A stretch of 64,000 nucleotides of DNA, taken from assembly GCA_003586115.2 (NCBI GenBank), contig QVOM02000053.1, forward strand, positions 3,929,524 to 3,993,523. The letters run 5' to 3'. The first letter of the stretch is position 1, and each line of letters begins with the position of its first letter. Position numbers and translations under genes: made by a program. The notes under the pieces were generated by a model. It was not told the DNA's origin and did not search any database. It saw only the letters and a program-made list of their open reading frames with translations. Shown here piece by piece: positions 10,021 to 21,812 of the stretch. The stretch comes from Salvator merianae. Its lineage: Eukaryota > Chordata > Lepidosauria > Squamata > Teiidae.

Positions 10021-10163
10021 TAGATTGCATCCAGAAGTCGCTTACTTATTCTGCTATATTTAGGTAGTCCAGAATAAAGCATGGATATTCCGGCATATCT
10101 GTGCTTTATTCCGGAATATCCAAATATAGTAGAATAAGTACGCGACATCTGGATGCAGCCTTA
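10021..10163. mobile_element. Foldback (MITE-like) element, TGCATCCAGA end type
   Basis: Nearly the entire 143 bp is one inverted repeat. The left arm (10021-10090) holds TTGCATCCAGAAGTCGCTTA and ATTCTGCTATATTTA. The right arm (10093-10163) read in reverse holds CTGCATCCAGATGTCGCGTA and ATTCTACTATATTTGG. It has no coding capacity. A second copy is at 33995-34112. Confidence 0.7.
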
Positions 10164-11460
10164 GAATTTCTGAAGCCCCCTGGAGGAAAACCAGGATCAG
10201 AAATGCCATGATTGCAAAACTATTCCCCTGCCCCCAAATCAGTAAAACTTATCTAAAACTCTAAACGTTTGTCCAGGATTGACCTGTTGTGTAACAGCAG
10301 AGCACAGCCTCACCAGTTGAATTCCTCCTTCATGTGTCATTGTAACTTAGTGAACCTCTAAACGCTTTGGCTAGCTTTTCTGATTCCCTGACAGCTTGCT
10401 AACCAAATGCATTATTCAGTTCAATACCTCAGCAGCCTGTGGGCTGCAGAGAACTGACGGACGGTGCTAAATCTACGTGGAAATCTCTGGACATGATGTC
10501 AGAATAACATCGCTTTGATGGATCTGGCACGCCATGAGTGCTATGCAGGAAGGCAAGTTAATAAATAACCGAAAACGATGACATCGGAGAAGAAATCCAC
10601 TGACATGCTGTCTTTTGTGTAAAAATACCCTGCTTGCTTCTGAGCTGGCAAAGTACTTGCGTTGGCTAGGGTATAAATAAAAGCAAAGGAAATCGCCCCT
10701 GGCACACAGGTTCCTAAGTAACGAAAATGTAAATAAGGGTGCATGCCTTTCCAGGCACCATTTGCTCGGAGCATGATTCATGAGGTTCCTCGTGGAATTT
10801 CAAATGGATTCCAGGATGCATTGTCAATAGCCCAATGATCCATGATGTTGAGAGGAGAGATGTCTTCAAGGCCTGAATGCTAAAGGATGGAAGGATGGGA
10901 AAGTATTCATGCAGATACCAGTTGACACCAGCTTTTCACATCTCCCTGCTTGCTTTACTGGTTTTCCTCTGATCAGAACAGCGTTTGCTGTGTCCTTTAA
11001 AGCACACTTTGGTAGACTTTTTCTGCTGAAACTTTCCACTACTTTGATGTTTGTTCTCTTGATGTAATTCTCTGGGGAGATACTTCTGGCGTGGCTTTTA
11101 CAGTGCAGTCATGAGCAGGGCTTACTCATAAGCAGGGCTGTCGGAGACTGCTGTTACATATGGGTATAAAATGGCTTTAATTATAATAGCTATAATAGGG
11201 AACCATGTGTAATCCCAGCTTTGATATGCACCACAGCAAAATGGTAGCACAACGTGGATTATGGGAGTGTTGTGTTCTCATTTCATTTCAGTTGTTCCAC
11301 TCTTCTCCAGTGATGATTAAGTGCCATTGAGTTTTGTGGGTCCTATGCCTTGAGAGATGCTACTTCACTGATTATGAACGAAAGAAAACACATGTACTGT
11401 GGATTGATAAAAGCCCATAAATGCTTATACGTGTGTTATGTTATCCATCAACTATAATCA
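10164..11460. other. Intergenic DNA, nothing recognised
   Basis: No gene or known repeat is identified. The minus-strand open frames at 10473-10781 show no recognisable domain. Confidence 0.4.
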
Positions 11461-11466
11461 TCTATA

Positions 11467-11530
11467 TAGAAACACAGGCATGGGCAGGATTCTCATGGCA
11501 CCATTATGGCACCTTGAACACACAATGAAG
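11467..11530 (+). repeat. Short dispersed repeat, ATTATGGCACCTTGAA type
   Basis: GGCAGGATTCTCATGGCACC followed by ATTATGGCACCTTGAA resembles blocks at 25060-25115 (reverse), 29980-30010 and 54902-54950, each a G-rich 'GGATC' phrase followed by TTATGGCA. The family was not identified. Limits are uncertain. Confidence 0.35.
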
Positions 11531-11783
11531 GTGCAGTATTATTCTCTGTTGTCCATTGCCCTATTCTCCCTTGTCCTTTAAGGTTGGAATTTACCCATCC
11601 CTGTCTCTGACCTTCCTAAATCACTAGGTCACATCACATCTTCCTATGAAGCTCCCTTTAGCAGAAAGGCCAGACTGCATTTTGCTCACTCTGGAAGGGT
11701 CAACTGTTTAGCACAGTGACCAACAGATGACTCTCAAGGGTCTGGAACACCTCCCTTGCAAAATCAGGCTACAATAGGTCTCT

Positions 11784-12155
11784 TCAGTCTTGAAAGATGG
11801 GGCTTAAGAGGGAACGTGGCTGAAGTCTATGAAATCATGCATGGCATGGAAAAGTGAACATCTTTTGCTGCTCTAGAAGGAGTGGGCTTTACATTCCGAC
11901 CTAGTCAAATTACAAAGGATTCATGCACACCAAAAGGCCTTTTGGAATGCAGTAGGCTGAGCAGAATAAAACAGGCCCCATCAGTGTGGCCAACCAGTTA
12001 TCTACCAAGATCATTCAGTAACAATGGTGGCTCTCCTAGAGAGGTAAGTGGCTTTTGGAACCCAGAAGCAATTGGTGGGCCAGTGTGTGAAACAGAGTGT
12101 GGACTAGATGGGCCATGGCCTGATCCAGCAAGGCTCCTCTTATGTTCTTATGTAA
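11784..12155 (+). mobile_element. CR1 LINE, internally deleted copy (ORF2 tail plus 3' end)
   Basis: The left part encodes a CR1 ORF2 C-terminal signature, LERWGLRGNVAEVYEIMHG, just after 11784, followed by a stop. The right part (about 12040-12155) is the 3' end with ATTGGTGGGCCAGTGTGTGA, ACTAGATGGGCCATGG and GATCCAGCAAGGCTCC, then TTATGTTCTTATGT. This copy links the dispersed 3' ends in this window to CR1. It is inactive. Confidence 0.7.
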
Positions 12156-12159
12156 GCTG

Positions 12160-13340
12160 AACACAGTAGACCAAGGATAGCAAGAACACAGTCCTGGGAA
12201 CTATCATTGACCCAACCTAGAAGAACAAAGTGATGTCTCATGGCAGACACTGATTTTCTTGGAGACTCCCAGCTGCAATATCCCATGTCCAAGGCATGGA
12301 GAAAAGGCCAGCCCAGATAGCTTGGCCTTAGCCTATATGGTCCTGACTGCATCGGCCATAATCTGCTTGCCTGGGCCAAGTATTGGCCTGTTTTGGGATT
12401 CTGAGTTTGCATCATTGCCCAAACAGGAAGATGACTGCACACCTCTGCTGAGCGATTGATGCCACTTGAGACTGCATTTCAATTCACCTTGGGCCCGTTA
12501 TGCCTTGTTCGAGAACATAATGCCTAGGCACGCTGCATTAAGTAGTGAAGTTAATTTCCCTCCCCTCCTATTAGTTTCATTCATTGGCCTCGACCTTTTT
12601 GCTCCCTTTCCCTCCTCCCTCCCTTTCAAGCTTCCCCTGTAATGGGAAGGTTTGCCTAAAGCTCCAGTCCTTGACTTGTTTTCAGTTTCTTGCACTAATC
12701 CTCAGTAGTGAAACAAAAACCGTCTTTCTTGTTCCTGTGTATATACTCCTTTCCCCCTCTCCTCACCTTTTACTGCCCTTTCTCTCTTTTTTCTCCTATC
12801 TCATTTTTTTCTTTCTTTCTCTCACCACTGGTTACTGTTTACTGCTTTTACCACTCTTACCACTTATGCCTCCAGTGAAGCATGTTCGATCTTTAATAAT
12901 GGTTGTGAATCTGGACTCAATGAAGGCTATCTTTTTTTGCTCTCAAAATGTGCCGTATCCTCTTCCCCTGTTTGTCTGCATTTCACGACAGAGTTTTTAA
13001 ACACTCATCTGAACAATCCCTGTGTGATAGCCGTGCAGTCTTGGGCATTGTGTGTATTACTCCAAGCTTCAGCATCTTTAAATCTGCTGTCGCTTTCCTC
13101 TTGTCTTTGAATGATGTCATTTTGCTTATGGGCCCATTTACACCTGTTTTCATGCCTGCACCATAGCCTGGGGTTGGAAGCAAGTTCTGAATGCTCCGTG
13201 AACCTGCTCAACACATTGCTGGGATGCTGATAGTGAACCCAGAGTGTGATCAGCCAGGGCTTTTTTTCAATCGCTCCTTTATCAAGGATTACAAAAAAAA
13301 AAAACGTGTCGCACAGTTTTCAAAATAAGGACCTAAAAAG
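12160..13340. other. Intergenic DNA, pyrimidine-rich part
   Basis: No gene recognised. From about 12540 to 12880 the plus strand is strongly pyrimidine-rich (CCCTCCTCCCTCCC and TTTTTTCTTTCTTTCTC), which produces a long open frame rich in Leu, Ser and Phe that is not believed to be real. Confidence 0.4.
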
Positions 13341-13349
13341 CTAACCTAC

Positions 13350-13682
13350 CTCACTTCTCTTTCTTGTCTTTGCCTTCTGTGACAATGAGTGCTCGTCACT
13401 CGTTGGCTAGCCATCTGCAGGGTTTCCATGGCCCTGATTAGTTGCCTGTCTGTAGCAGCTGTTTCCAGGCTGGGATTGGCTATAGGAGCTTCTGTAGTTT
13501 CCCACCCAGTCCGACCCAAACAGCGAGTTATCCTTGGAGTGAATGAGAAAAGGGCATGCATTCAGAGACTTCAGGATGTGCTAAGGCATTTTTATGCGTT
13601 TAATATCTGTCCCTAGAGCCTCAAATTCATCCAGAAGGTGTCCCTTTAAGTGTGTCTGATCGCACACTTAGTGTGGCTTAGC
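13350..13682 (-). mobile_element. Dispersed element, family A (reverse copy)
   Basis: On the minus strand the copy shares, in order, an end with GTGTGCGATCAGAC, an inner CCAAGGATAACTCGCTG, TGGGTGGGAAACTACAGAAG, AATCCCAGCCTGGAAACAGC and GGGCCATGGAAACC with copies at 26505-26960 and 37685-38030. The ends carry a GTGYGATCRCAC-like motif, suggesting a non-autonomous DNA element with terminal inverted repeats. It is not assigned to a superfamily. Confidence 0.6.
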
Positions 13683-13689
13683 TCCAAAC

Positions 13690-16020
13690 CAAGCAACACG
13701 AGGTTTATTCAGAGGATGTGCAGCTTTTGCATAAACAGGAAGAGAACAGCTTGTTAAGGTAAAGACCATACATGCAGTTTGCCCTAAACCAGACTGTCAT
13801 CCAGTGTGACATATGGCGTGAACAGGCCTTTTAGCTATGCAATGGTATATTAGTTTCATTCTAAAGCACAATTTCTCCGTATTTCCAAAGATTGATCAAT
13901 TTGAGTGCAATTCCAAGTGGCCCAATAAGACCACTAGGCCTCAAATTTGACTACTTCCTCCAACTTATTCTTTTTTCTGCAAAAGTTATCCCTAATTCTA
14001 TGAGTTTATATTGTGCAGGATCTCACACAAAAACATGATGATCGCGAGAAAATGCTATCTTGAAATCTTCCTTGATTTCTATTTATTGTGCAAGGTAACA
14101 TCCGAAAAGTGGTAGCTTGATTTTTATTTATTTTTTAAATGCTTTAGCTTCAGTTGATGTGTGTTCTATTATCTGTTTTCAGCCAGCTGCATAGCCACTT
14201 TTATTATGCCAAGATGAATTATTTTAATTATTGGCAATAGGCTCCCTTCTTATAATTTTAAGTTCTTCATGCAGGAATTGTCTGTTTTCTCACCTCATCT
14301 ACATGCATGCAAATGCAAAGTATTTTTTCCAATATTCTTCCTTCCAGCAGCTGTTGTGTGTGAGATAAAAAACACATAGCAGCATAATACTTGACAACAA
14401 TTTGATGTTAAAACTGTTATCTCCATTTGGTTAAATAAGGGTGTAAAATGTTTCTATTTCTGAAAGTTCTTCTTTATCTGTGGAAATATCTCTGCTATAG
14501 GTGTCATTTGGCTCCATTCATTCCTTCCTTTCAGGTGCAGCACCGATCCTGGTCCTGAGTTTTCAGGATTCAAAACATGTTTGCAGTTCTATCTGCTAAA
14601 CCAAGTGATTAGGGGTCATGGGCTGAAAGTGTCTCAACTTAGAGCAGGACTACAAACAAGTTGGAGGAACTCCTTTAAATCATAAGCCGTATTTAATCTG
14701 CTGAATGGCTGTCTGCAATCTCAGTGAATAGTAAATGCTGATTGCACAATATTTTGATCGTACTCCTCTATTTCCCCATGCTGAGAACAGTCTATATACC
14801 CCTTCCCATCAACACCTACCCTCTCCAGCCCCTTTGCACTCTGGGAGATTATTGTTACTTCTGCCTAGAGATATTAGGGCAGGTTTTTTTGGCTGTGGAG
14901 AATGGTACCTGTGCAGGTAAGCATATCTTCAGGGGAACACGCTTTCCAACCACAGATAATCCAGATCAGCAGTCACACCCAAACAGCAATCTGGCCTGAT
15001 TGGGAAACCGTGGATTATGAGTGGATCAAATTTATTCTGCAGAAATGGTGGACTATGCCAGGAATGCAATGGGGACGCCATGGAAAGTCATAATTTAAAG
15101 TAATCACCATGGATGGTGTCCACAAAAAAAAGATAGTTGCTACCTTATTCTTGAACTTCCAACGAGTAAGAAGCTAGTGTGGAGATGGGAGTGAAATGCA
15201 AGCTACCTAGTGGGACTCAAACCCTTTTTATCCTCTGCCCTGATGTCTTTCTAAACATCTGAAACCTCTAGGAAAATGTCAAGAGATGTACTCATGTCCT
15301 CTTTGTTCTGTGACTCATAAACAAGCAGTAAATTCTTGGTTCTCCTAAACTGAGGGCTGTGTATGTCTATTTATATGTAAAGTATATTAATATGTTTGCA
15401 TTTTATTGTGTCTCACACTGCTTTTTCAGATTTACTTGATTTTGTGTGTTAATACAATTTATTTGAGAGTGCTGTAGTCAAGTTCTGCCTTTCCTTTGAT
15501 CATCTCCATCAGCACAGAGCACTGAAGTTCTTTCCAGATTTTAAAGAAGCTCCTTTAAAAACAAGACAAAACCTTACAGTTCACAGAATTCTTGTCCAAA
15601 AAGGGCAAAAGTGAACAGCAGCAATATGCAACCAGGCATATGCAATCCTTACTGAGGATTCTGCCTATCCTTAGGAGCATATAACAGATAGCTAAATTTG
15701 AGTCTGCAGCTTCTAACGTTTTTCTTTACTTATTAAATGCATCTCTTTCATTCTTGCCCTAGAATAACCATCTGTCTATTTGAAATTCTGGAATCTGTTT
15801 TCCTACAACTCCGTGCTTGCAATTTTATCAACATTCTTAATGCTCTTTTATTTGTCTTGACAGAAAAAAGCTTTAACTTCCGTAGTATTAACTGCTTTNC
15901 CCTTTGGATGCTCTTTTGCTTTTAAGCAAGAGAGGTTCACAAAGCACTTATACAAGCTACTTTCCCTCTGTCTACTACAACGCCTCTACCAATCAGGTTT
16001 TGGAGATCTCAGAGTTATCT
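13690..16020. other. Intergenic DNA with a candidate conserved tract near 14.1-14.3 kb
   Basis: No gene or strong repeat is seen. Bases 14100-14330 are AT-rich and repeat-free, with homeobox-like TTTTAATTATTGG and TTATTATGCCAAGATGAATT, as in many vertebrate conserved noncoding elements. Conservation cannot be tested here. One ambiguous base N is at 15899. Confidence 0.35.
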
Positions 16021-16022
16021 AT

Positions 16023-16350
16023 TAGAGATGTGCATGAACTAAAATCATGTGTTTGGTTCGCCATTGAACCAAACACTTGTTTGTCCAGTTTGATGGCAAA
16101 CCGGTTAATTGAACAGTTGTTTACATTTTGAACTGATTTGAAGACATTTTTTTTTTTCCATTGAAAAAGCCGTTTTCAAAGGCAAAACCACAGCAAACGT
16201 GAAGTGTTTGATCAAATAGTTCATGTTTACAAATGAGGGGCTGCTTTGGTTTGATCAAATGTTTCAATATTCGAGCAAAGGTTTGTTTCGATGTGAATGT
16301 TCACAAACCAGCTGGTTTACTATGAACCCCAAAGCAACCAAACCAGTTTG
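16023..16350. mobile_element. hAT-like non-autonomous element, TAGAGATGTGCA end type
   Basis: Starts with TAGAGATGTGCATGAAC, the terminal repeat seen at 19964 and 54548. The interior repeats GGTTTG/CAAACC words in both orientations (TTTGGTTCGCCATTGAACC, CAAACCAGCTGGTTTAC). The right end is degraded (TTGTTCCATGTGC) and no target duplication could be seen. Confidence 0.55.
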
Positions 16351-16774
16351 TTCCATGTGCTGGCCACTTAGCAAATAAGATGCTAAACTAGAAGGGCCAA
16401 ATTTTTAGAAAGATTGATTTGAGACAGAATTAGTGGATGTTCCATGGCTTTCTCTGTTACACCTTTCACAAGTAAACTTGAACTAAATCACATGGGTAGT
16501 TTTAATTAAGTGTGAATTGGCTAGGGTTTTGCTTCACTTTAAAGGCCGCTTGAGACACTGGAGTTGCACTTAAAATGTAGTGTTGTAATTAGTAAGTTGT
16601 ACATTTATTATCATGGTAATTGCACTTTAATGAATTTAGTACTAAACAAAGATACTAAAAGCACTAAACAAAGCTACACTTCTGATTACAGCTGTATATT
16701 TTGTTGCTTCTCTTAATTCTGTATATCTTTTTGATTTTGGCTGCTTCTAAAGGGAATGGAAAAATAGAAGAGGA

Positions 16775-17065
16775 GCTGTAAAGGGCCTTCTATTTAGCTT
16801 TAAGAACCGATTGAACAGATTCAGGCAGCCAGGTACATCAATGGCTACTAGAATGGATGTCTGAGTGCTACCTCCAGGTTGGAGAGTGAGGCAGGATGCC
16901 TCTAAAGGCCCTTTGCAGGGAGTCGAGAGCAGGTGAAGGTTTTGCCTTCGTCTTCTGCTTGAGATGCCCAGAAACAATTGGTGGGCCATTGTGTGAGACA
17001 GGATGCTGGAATAGATGGGCTGTGGCCTGATCCAGCAGGGCTCCTCTTATGTTCTTATGTTTTGG
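16775..17065 (+). mobile_element. CR1-type LINE 3' end
   Basis: Contains TTAAGAACCGATTGAACAGA, ATCAATGGCTACTAGAATGG, GCTACCTCCAGGTTGGAGAG, then GAAACAATTGGTGGGCCATT, GATGGGCTGTGGCCTGATCC and ends with TCTTATGTTCTTATGT. This is the most complete of the five related 3' ends. It is 5'-truncated and noncoding. Confidence 0.78.
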
Positions 17066-17776
17066 GTCATCCCCATAACAGTAGAATATGTGCATATTCC
17101 CAGGAGACATGCTGCACCTCTCAAGGCATCATGAGGTAGAAAATGGCACATCGAAACAAAAATCCTAGATTTAGGATTAGGGGGGAGGAGTAAATCCCAT
17201 AGTAACTATGGTCAGAACAACACTTAAGGCCAAACTGGTTCCAAAAGGCAAAGTGGTCAATCTTAACTTTAGTCTGGAACCTAATGACTAAAATATAAAT
17301 GTCATGAAGACTGAAGATACCAGAAGGACAAAGGTTGTTTTAGGGCAAGAAATAAGGCTTGACCTTTCATCTCTCTCCTCTTCCTCCTTATTACATAAGA
17401 TCACTCAGTTGCCACTCAGACATGCACTTTACTCAAGAAACATTCACCATAGGTTGCAATAGAAAGCCCGGAGGAAGCAGGAGAAGCCATGTTCTCAAAC
17501 GGTTCCTGTCAGAAAACCTAAAGCTCAACTTCAGTGTGTATAAGGTTGGTTGTGGGAAGTCAGCATTCAACCTTGATTGTCTAAGAGCCTCATCAGCTCA
17601 AGGTGTGAGATAAGGATGTCAACCGCAGGAAATACTTGGTCTATTGATTTTAATTGGGGCATTTCCTTGGTAAGCATTAAAAAAATCCATCTAAATTGGA
17701 GCAATTTGAGCATATGAGAAACTGCTGTAGCGCTCGCTCAGGCTGTCCACACACACTTAGAAAATGACTGAAAGAT

Positions 17777-17904
17777 GACTTAGAAGAGGTAGCATGTGGC
17801 GGCTAGTGTTCCCATCTTACCTCTAATCCACATTATAGGTGAACTGAATGTGGTTTAGAGGTGGGATGGGAACACTAGAATGTGGCAGCTGCCACTTCTA
17901 AGTC
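17777..17904. mobile_element. Foldback element, 58-bp arms
   Basis: Arms 17777-17834 and 17847-17904 are near-complementary: the left has GACTTAGAAGAGGTAGCATG, GTGTTCCCATCTTACCTCTA and ATCCACATT; the right read in reverse has GACTTAGAAGTGGCAGCTGC, GTGTTCCCATCCCACCTCTA and AACCACATT. The loop is 12 bp. The inner phrase GGATTAGAGATGGGATGGGAACA recurs in part at 51014-51034. Confidence 0.65.
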
Positions 17905-19890
17905 ACTTCTCAGAGGCTTATTTTTAAAAGAAGATACATTGAGTATCTTCACAAGTTAGTGTTGTCTGAATGCAACACCAAGCAACACAACACTTTGAAG
18001 ACTATATAAATTGCCCCACCCTTAGTAATCAGATCCAACTTGAAATAAGCAAACAGAAGCATTAATAATCCTTCTCCACAGAGTATCTCTAGGCACCTCT
18101 GTGTTTAAGGACGCCAGTTTTTCCCACTGTAGCCTACTGGCTACATGCTTCACAGTTACACTATAATGTGGAATTTGACTGTGCTTTTTAAGGCAGTAAT
18201 ATGATTTATGATCATAATGAGGTTTTTAGCTGTTTTTCTTTTCTTCAGATCTCTGCTATATTTGGATCAAAACTGGTTTCTTTCCATTACTGCTGTTTCC
18301 CTTTTTTCCATGCTTGTTGTAAAACTAATAGACAGATTAGTTAAACAATGCAGCAAAAGTTTGCAGCAGGAGAAACATTCGACTCTGACATCCTCTGCAA
18401 AATCTATTGCAGTGTAAGATTTCGTGGATTTAAGCCCAGTTCATCAGACGATAAAATAGCAAGTTGCTGGCACTGAGAACTTTCCAGGAAGTAAACTGAG
18501 ACTGAGAGCACAGATGCTACGAACATGTGATAACTACTATTTCATTACACCTTCAACAAATTGACTATTTCCCCTACACGACTCTAGTTCAGGCTTGGCA
18601 GTGTGGTCTGGAAAATGTCATGGAGTTGCTACCAGTTCTTGGGGAATCTGTAAGAACAATCAGTATGAATGAATTTGCACATGCTGTGTGACTTTAGAGA
18701 AAACACGTGCACTCTATGGTAATACTTACCTATCACCACTAAATCAAAACGGTCTCTGAGTGCCTATACCAGGCTGAAGCAGCCTGCCGCTGTCCCACTG
18801 CACTGGAAAAGAAAGAAGAATGAACCCACATCTGCAGGTGATTTACGCTATCAAGACTTCTACCATCGTAGCTCCCCATCCTTCATTTGGGTCCCTGGTC
18901 CTGTTGCTTTCATTTCTCGCCTTCTTTTTTTGGTTGAACCCTGTTCTTTTTATAATTTCATGGCATCGTTGCTCTTGATTTACGTTGGCCCAGGTGAAAG
19001 GAGCAACGGACCCGGTATGTCTGTCTGCTTTTCCTGGACTGATTTATGCCACTTGCATCTATTGCTGAATTTGGCTTTCCTTTGTCATATATCTCCACCA
19101 CATCTTTGTGAGATGTAACTTGGAGCGTGTGTGTGTCCTGAGTCCCACAGGGCTTGTTTGGCGGCTCCTTGCTTTAGAAATAGCAACTCTGAAGTGGTTC
19201 ATTTGCATCCACCCCGTCTCTCCTCTTTCCTCTGCTCTGTGTGAAATTGGGAGGAGACGGCTGTTCAGTCCCGTTTCCCCCTCTTGCAAGTATTTCTTCC
19301 TTCTCTCATGTTATAGGCTCCAAATGCTGCTAATCTTTATTCATAATTCATGCCTGTTTTAAAAGGCTGAAAATTATTTGGGTTTCCCTTGCTCTGTATC
19401 GCTTCCAGGTTAAAACAAAAACAAAAACAAAAAAGGCCTCTGAGAATGAAAAAGGCATGGCTTTATATCATAATATTGTCAATATGAACTGACTTTTTCT
19501 TGGTAATGATTCTTGGAAAAATCTGATTTATTCACTACACCTCTGTACATCTCAAGATTTTATTTATCCATTGCCCCGTGGAGGGTGTCTCATAACACCA
19601 AATCTATAAGGAGAGATCTTCTGTCAGAAATTCTGTTTTCTCTCACCATTATTTCACATTCGCTCAAGTATCTGTTGTCTGCAGAGCTACTTAAGATTCA
19701 CAGTTCCACTGATACTAACAAATGCAGACCGCAGTCATTATTCTACCAATTATTAAAAATATTTTCTTCTATTACCTGTTTGCTTTGATCAAAACTTTGA
19801 GTAGTGTCAACCTGTCGCTTACATCATGTATCCCATAACTTTGAATTGTGGAAGAGACTCAGAACTAGATGTGGCCAATGAGACATTAGC
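17905..19890. other. Intergenic DNA, nothing recognised
   Basis: AT-rich with an (AAAAAC)n run at about 19413-19432. No gene signature is present in either strand. Confidence 0.4.
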
Positions 19891-19894
19891 TGTG

Positions 19895-20370
19895 TTCAGA
19901 CAGGGCCTAAACCCAGGATTCCCCTGGAGTTGAACTGGGATTGCCACACATATCTGTGACAATTAGGGAGGTGCAAATTTCAATTCATATTCAAAAATTC
20001 GTACAAAATTTTGCTTTTGCAAATTGTCGCATCAAAATGAAAATGACCTTTTTCACATTTACAGTTTTCAATAGAAAATGAAAAAGTCTATTCTTTTGCG
20101 AAAATGAAATTTGTCGAATTTTTGCATTTTTTGCTATGTTTAAACCATGAAAATGGGAAAACATTGAGAAAAACGTGAAAATGATGCGAAAAATGCATTT
20201 TTCGACAATGAAATTCACCGATGAAGTGAAAATACAGATTTTCATTCAAAAACGAATCGAAAATGATTTTTTTTCGTGCACATCCCTAGTGACAATCCCA
20301 ACATAACACAGGATGTAGGAGTAAAATCCTGGCAGATTGGTATTCCAGGAAAAAGTGGCCCTGTCTTTTT
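19895..20370. mobile_element. Foldback element interrupted by a hAT-like insertion
   Basis: The outer ends are AGACAGGGCC (19899) and GGCCCTGTCT (about 20366). Inside, TGGGATTGCCACA (from 19937) pairs with TGTGACAATCCCA, which is now split by the 325-bp insertion 19964-20288. Removing the insertion and one target copy would leave about 143 bp. A related uninterrupted copy is at 45051-45210. Confidence 0.65.
19964..20288. mobile_element. hAT-superfamily MITE with perfect 8-bp target duplication
   Basis: The element starts TAGGGAGGTGCA and ends TGCACATCCCTA, an imperfect terminal inverted repeat. It is flanked by identical GTGACAAT at 19956-19963 and 20289-20296. An 8-bp duplication and TAG/CTA ends are hallmarks of the hAT superfamily. 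The 325-bp interior is AT-rich, full of GAAAATG/CATTTTC words in both orientations, and codes for nothing. The sharp ends suggest a relatively young insertion. Confidence 0.85.
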
Positions 20371-21810
20371 GAACTCCGGAAATGGGCCGCAGTTTTCTCA
20401 GGGGTACTGGCGGCATGCTACTGAAAATACAGCACTGCTACTGTAGTATTGTGTTTATAGAGATTCCCAGCAATGCTCCAGATAGGACACTGCCGGAGAC
20501 TTCTGGGCAGATTTTGCCTTGGATGAGTCTATCAGAGCAAAATATGAGTGTCTGAATTTTGTCTGTTGCTGTTAAAATAGTGCATCAAAACTGGAAACGA
20601 AGGTTTTACTTTAATCTTCTTGTTTGTTTCAGTTGCTGCTTTAAATTACTGCTGTCTGTGCTTTTATCATTTCTAGGCTACTAATAATTTGCTTTTTCTA
20701 GCACCGACTTGAAATTTGTTGAATGATAGGTAGCATGTGTGCTTTAAATACGTGGAAAAGAAATGTAAGCTAGTAATGAAATGATGTTTGATGTGGGGAT
20801 GTTTCTTGGCTATAGACTTCTACTAGACAGTTATTTGTTGTAGAAGAGCACAAATCATAAACTACAACAAATAACTTCCAGCAGGGACTTTTAATTCCTG
20901 ATTATTTCTTTCTGGTCATTGATTGCTGACCTTTTGGGTGTCGTTGCTATTGCACACAACTCATTGGCTATTGATTGATGATATTTAGCAAATTAGAAAG
21001 CCTTTATGACCTTGTGCCATCTTTTTTTTCTTTTTCAATGCCCTAGAAAAACAAAAATGAAAATGAAAACTGTAACAAGGATGACGGTGGTTGTGATTTT
21101 TTTTTTTATGACCTACTTGGGTGGCCAAAATAAAATTCTTCAGATCTTAAAGAACATAAATGTTAAATTGCTTAGAATGGAAAATAGCCATTTCGGGGTA
21201 TGTGTAAGTGTAGCTGGATTAGAATGGGCCGAAGTAGACTAACTAACTTCTCTAGCACAAGTATCATTTTGGATGTGTGAAGGAGAGAGGTGGAAAATGC
21301 TCAGAACTGCCATCACATTTAAGATGAGGTCAGGTAACCTGGAGTGATGACTCTATGCAAGGACCACCTGGCATGTTCTCCTAGCAACAAATTCCAGGGA
21401 GTCCTGAAATATGGTCACGAAAGACAAGGGTGCTTGACAGGGTTAAACTTTCTAGCTGCATAAACTGTAGCATAAATCAGAAGGGATCTTCAAAAGTACA
21501 ATTTGAATGGGTTGTATATGAATTGATTGATTGATTATACTTGTTTTAATTATACCCATAAATGTCAAGCAATTTCATCAGGTAGTAGAGTGAACATTTA
21601 TTATGACCAAATACCTACTTGGAATGTTTTATAATTTCAGAACAAGCACTTTATATTTAATGGGTATTGTTAGAGCTTGTACACAGATACATGAGCATGC
21701 TTTTTCTTTTTTAAAAAAAGTTTTGCTAGCATGGAATGGCAGTAACTATATTTCACCTCGAAACAGTTGCATTCTCCAGGGGATCAGGTTTCCGGCTATG
21801 AATCTTATAC
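20371..21810. other. Intergenic DNA, nothing recognised
   Basis: No gene recognised. An imperfect palindrome is visible at about 20828-20880 (AGTTATTTGTTGTAG against CTACAACAAATAACT). Confidence 0.4.
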
Positions 21811-21812
21811 AG

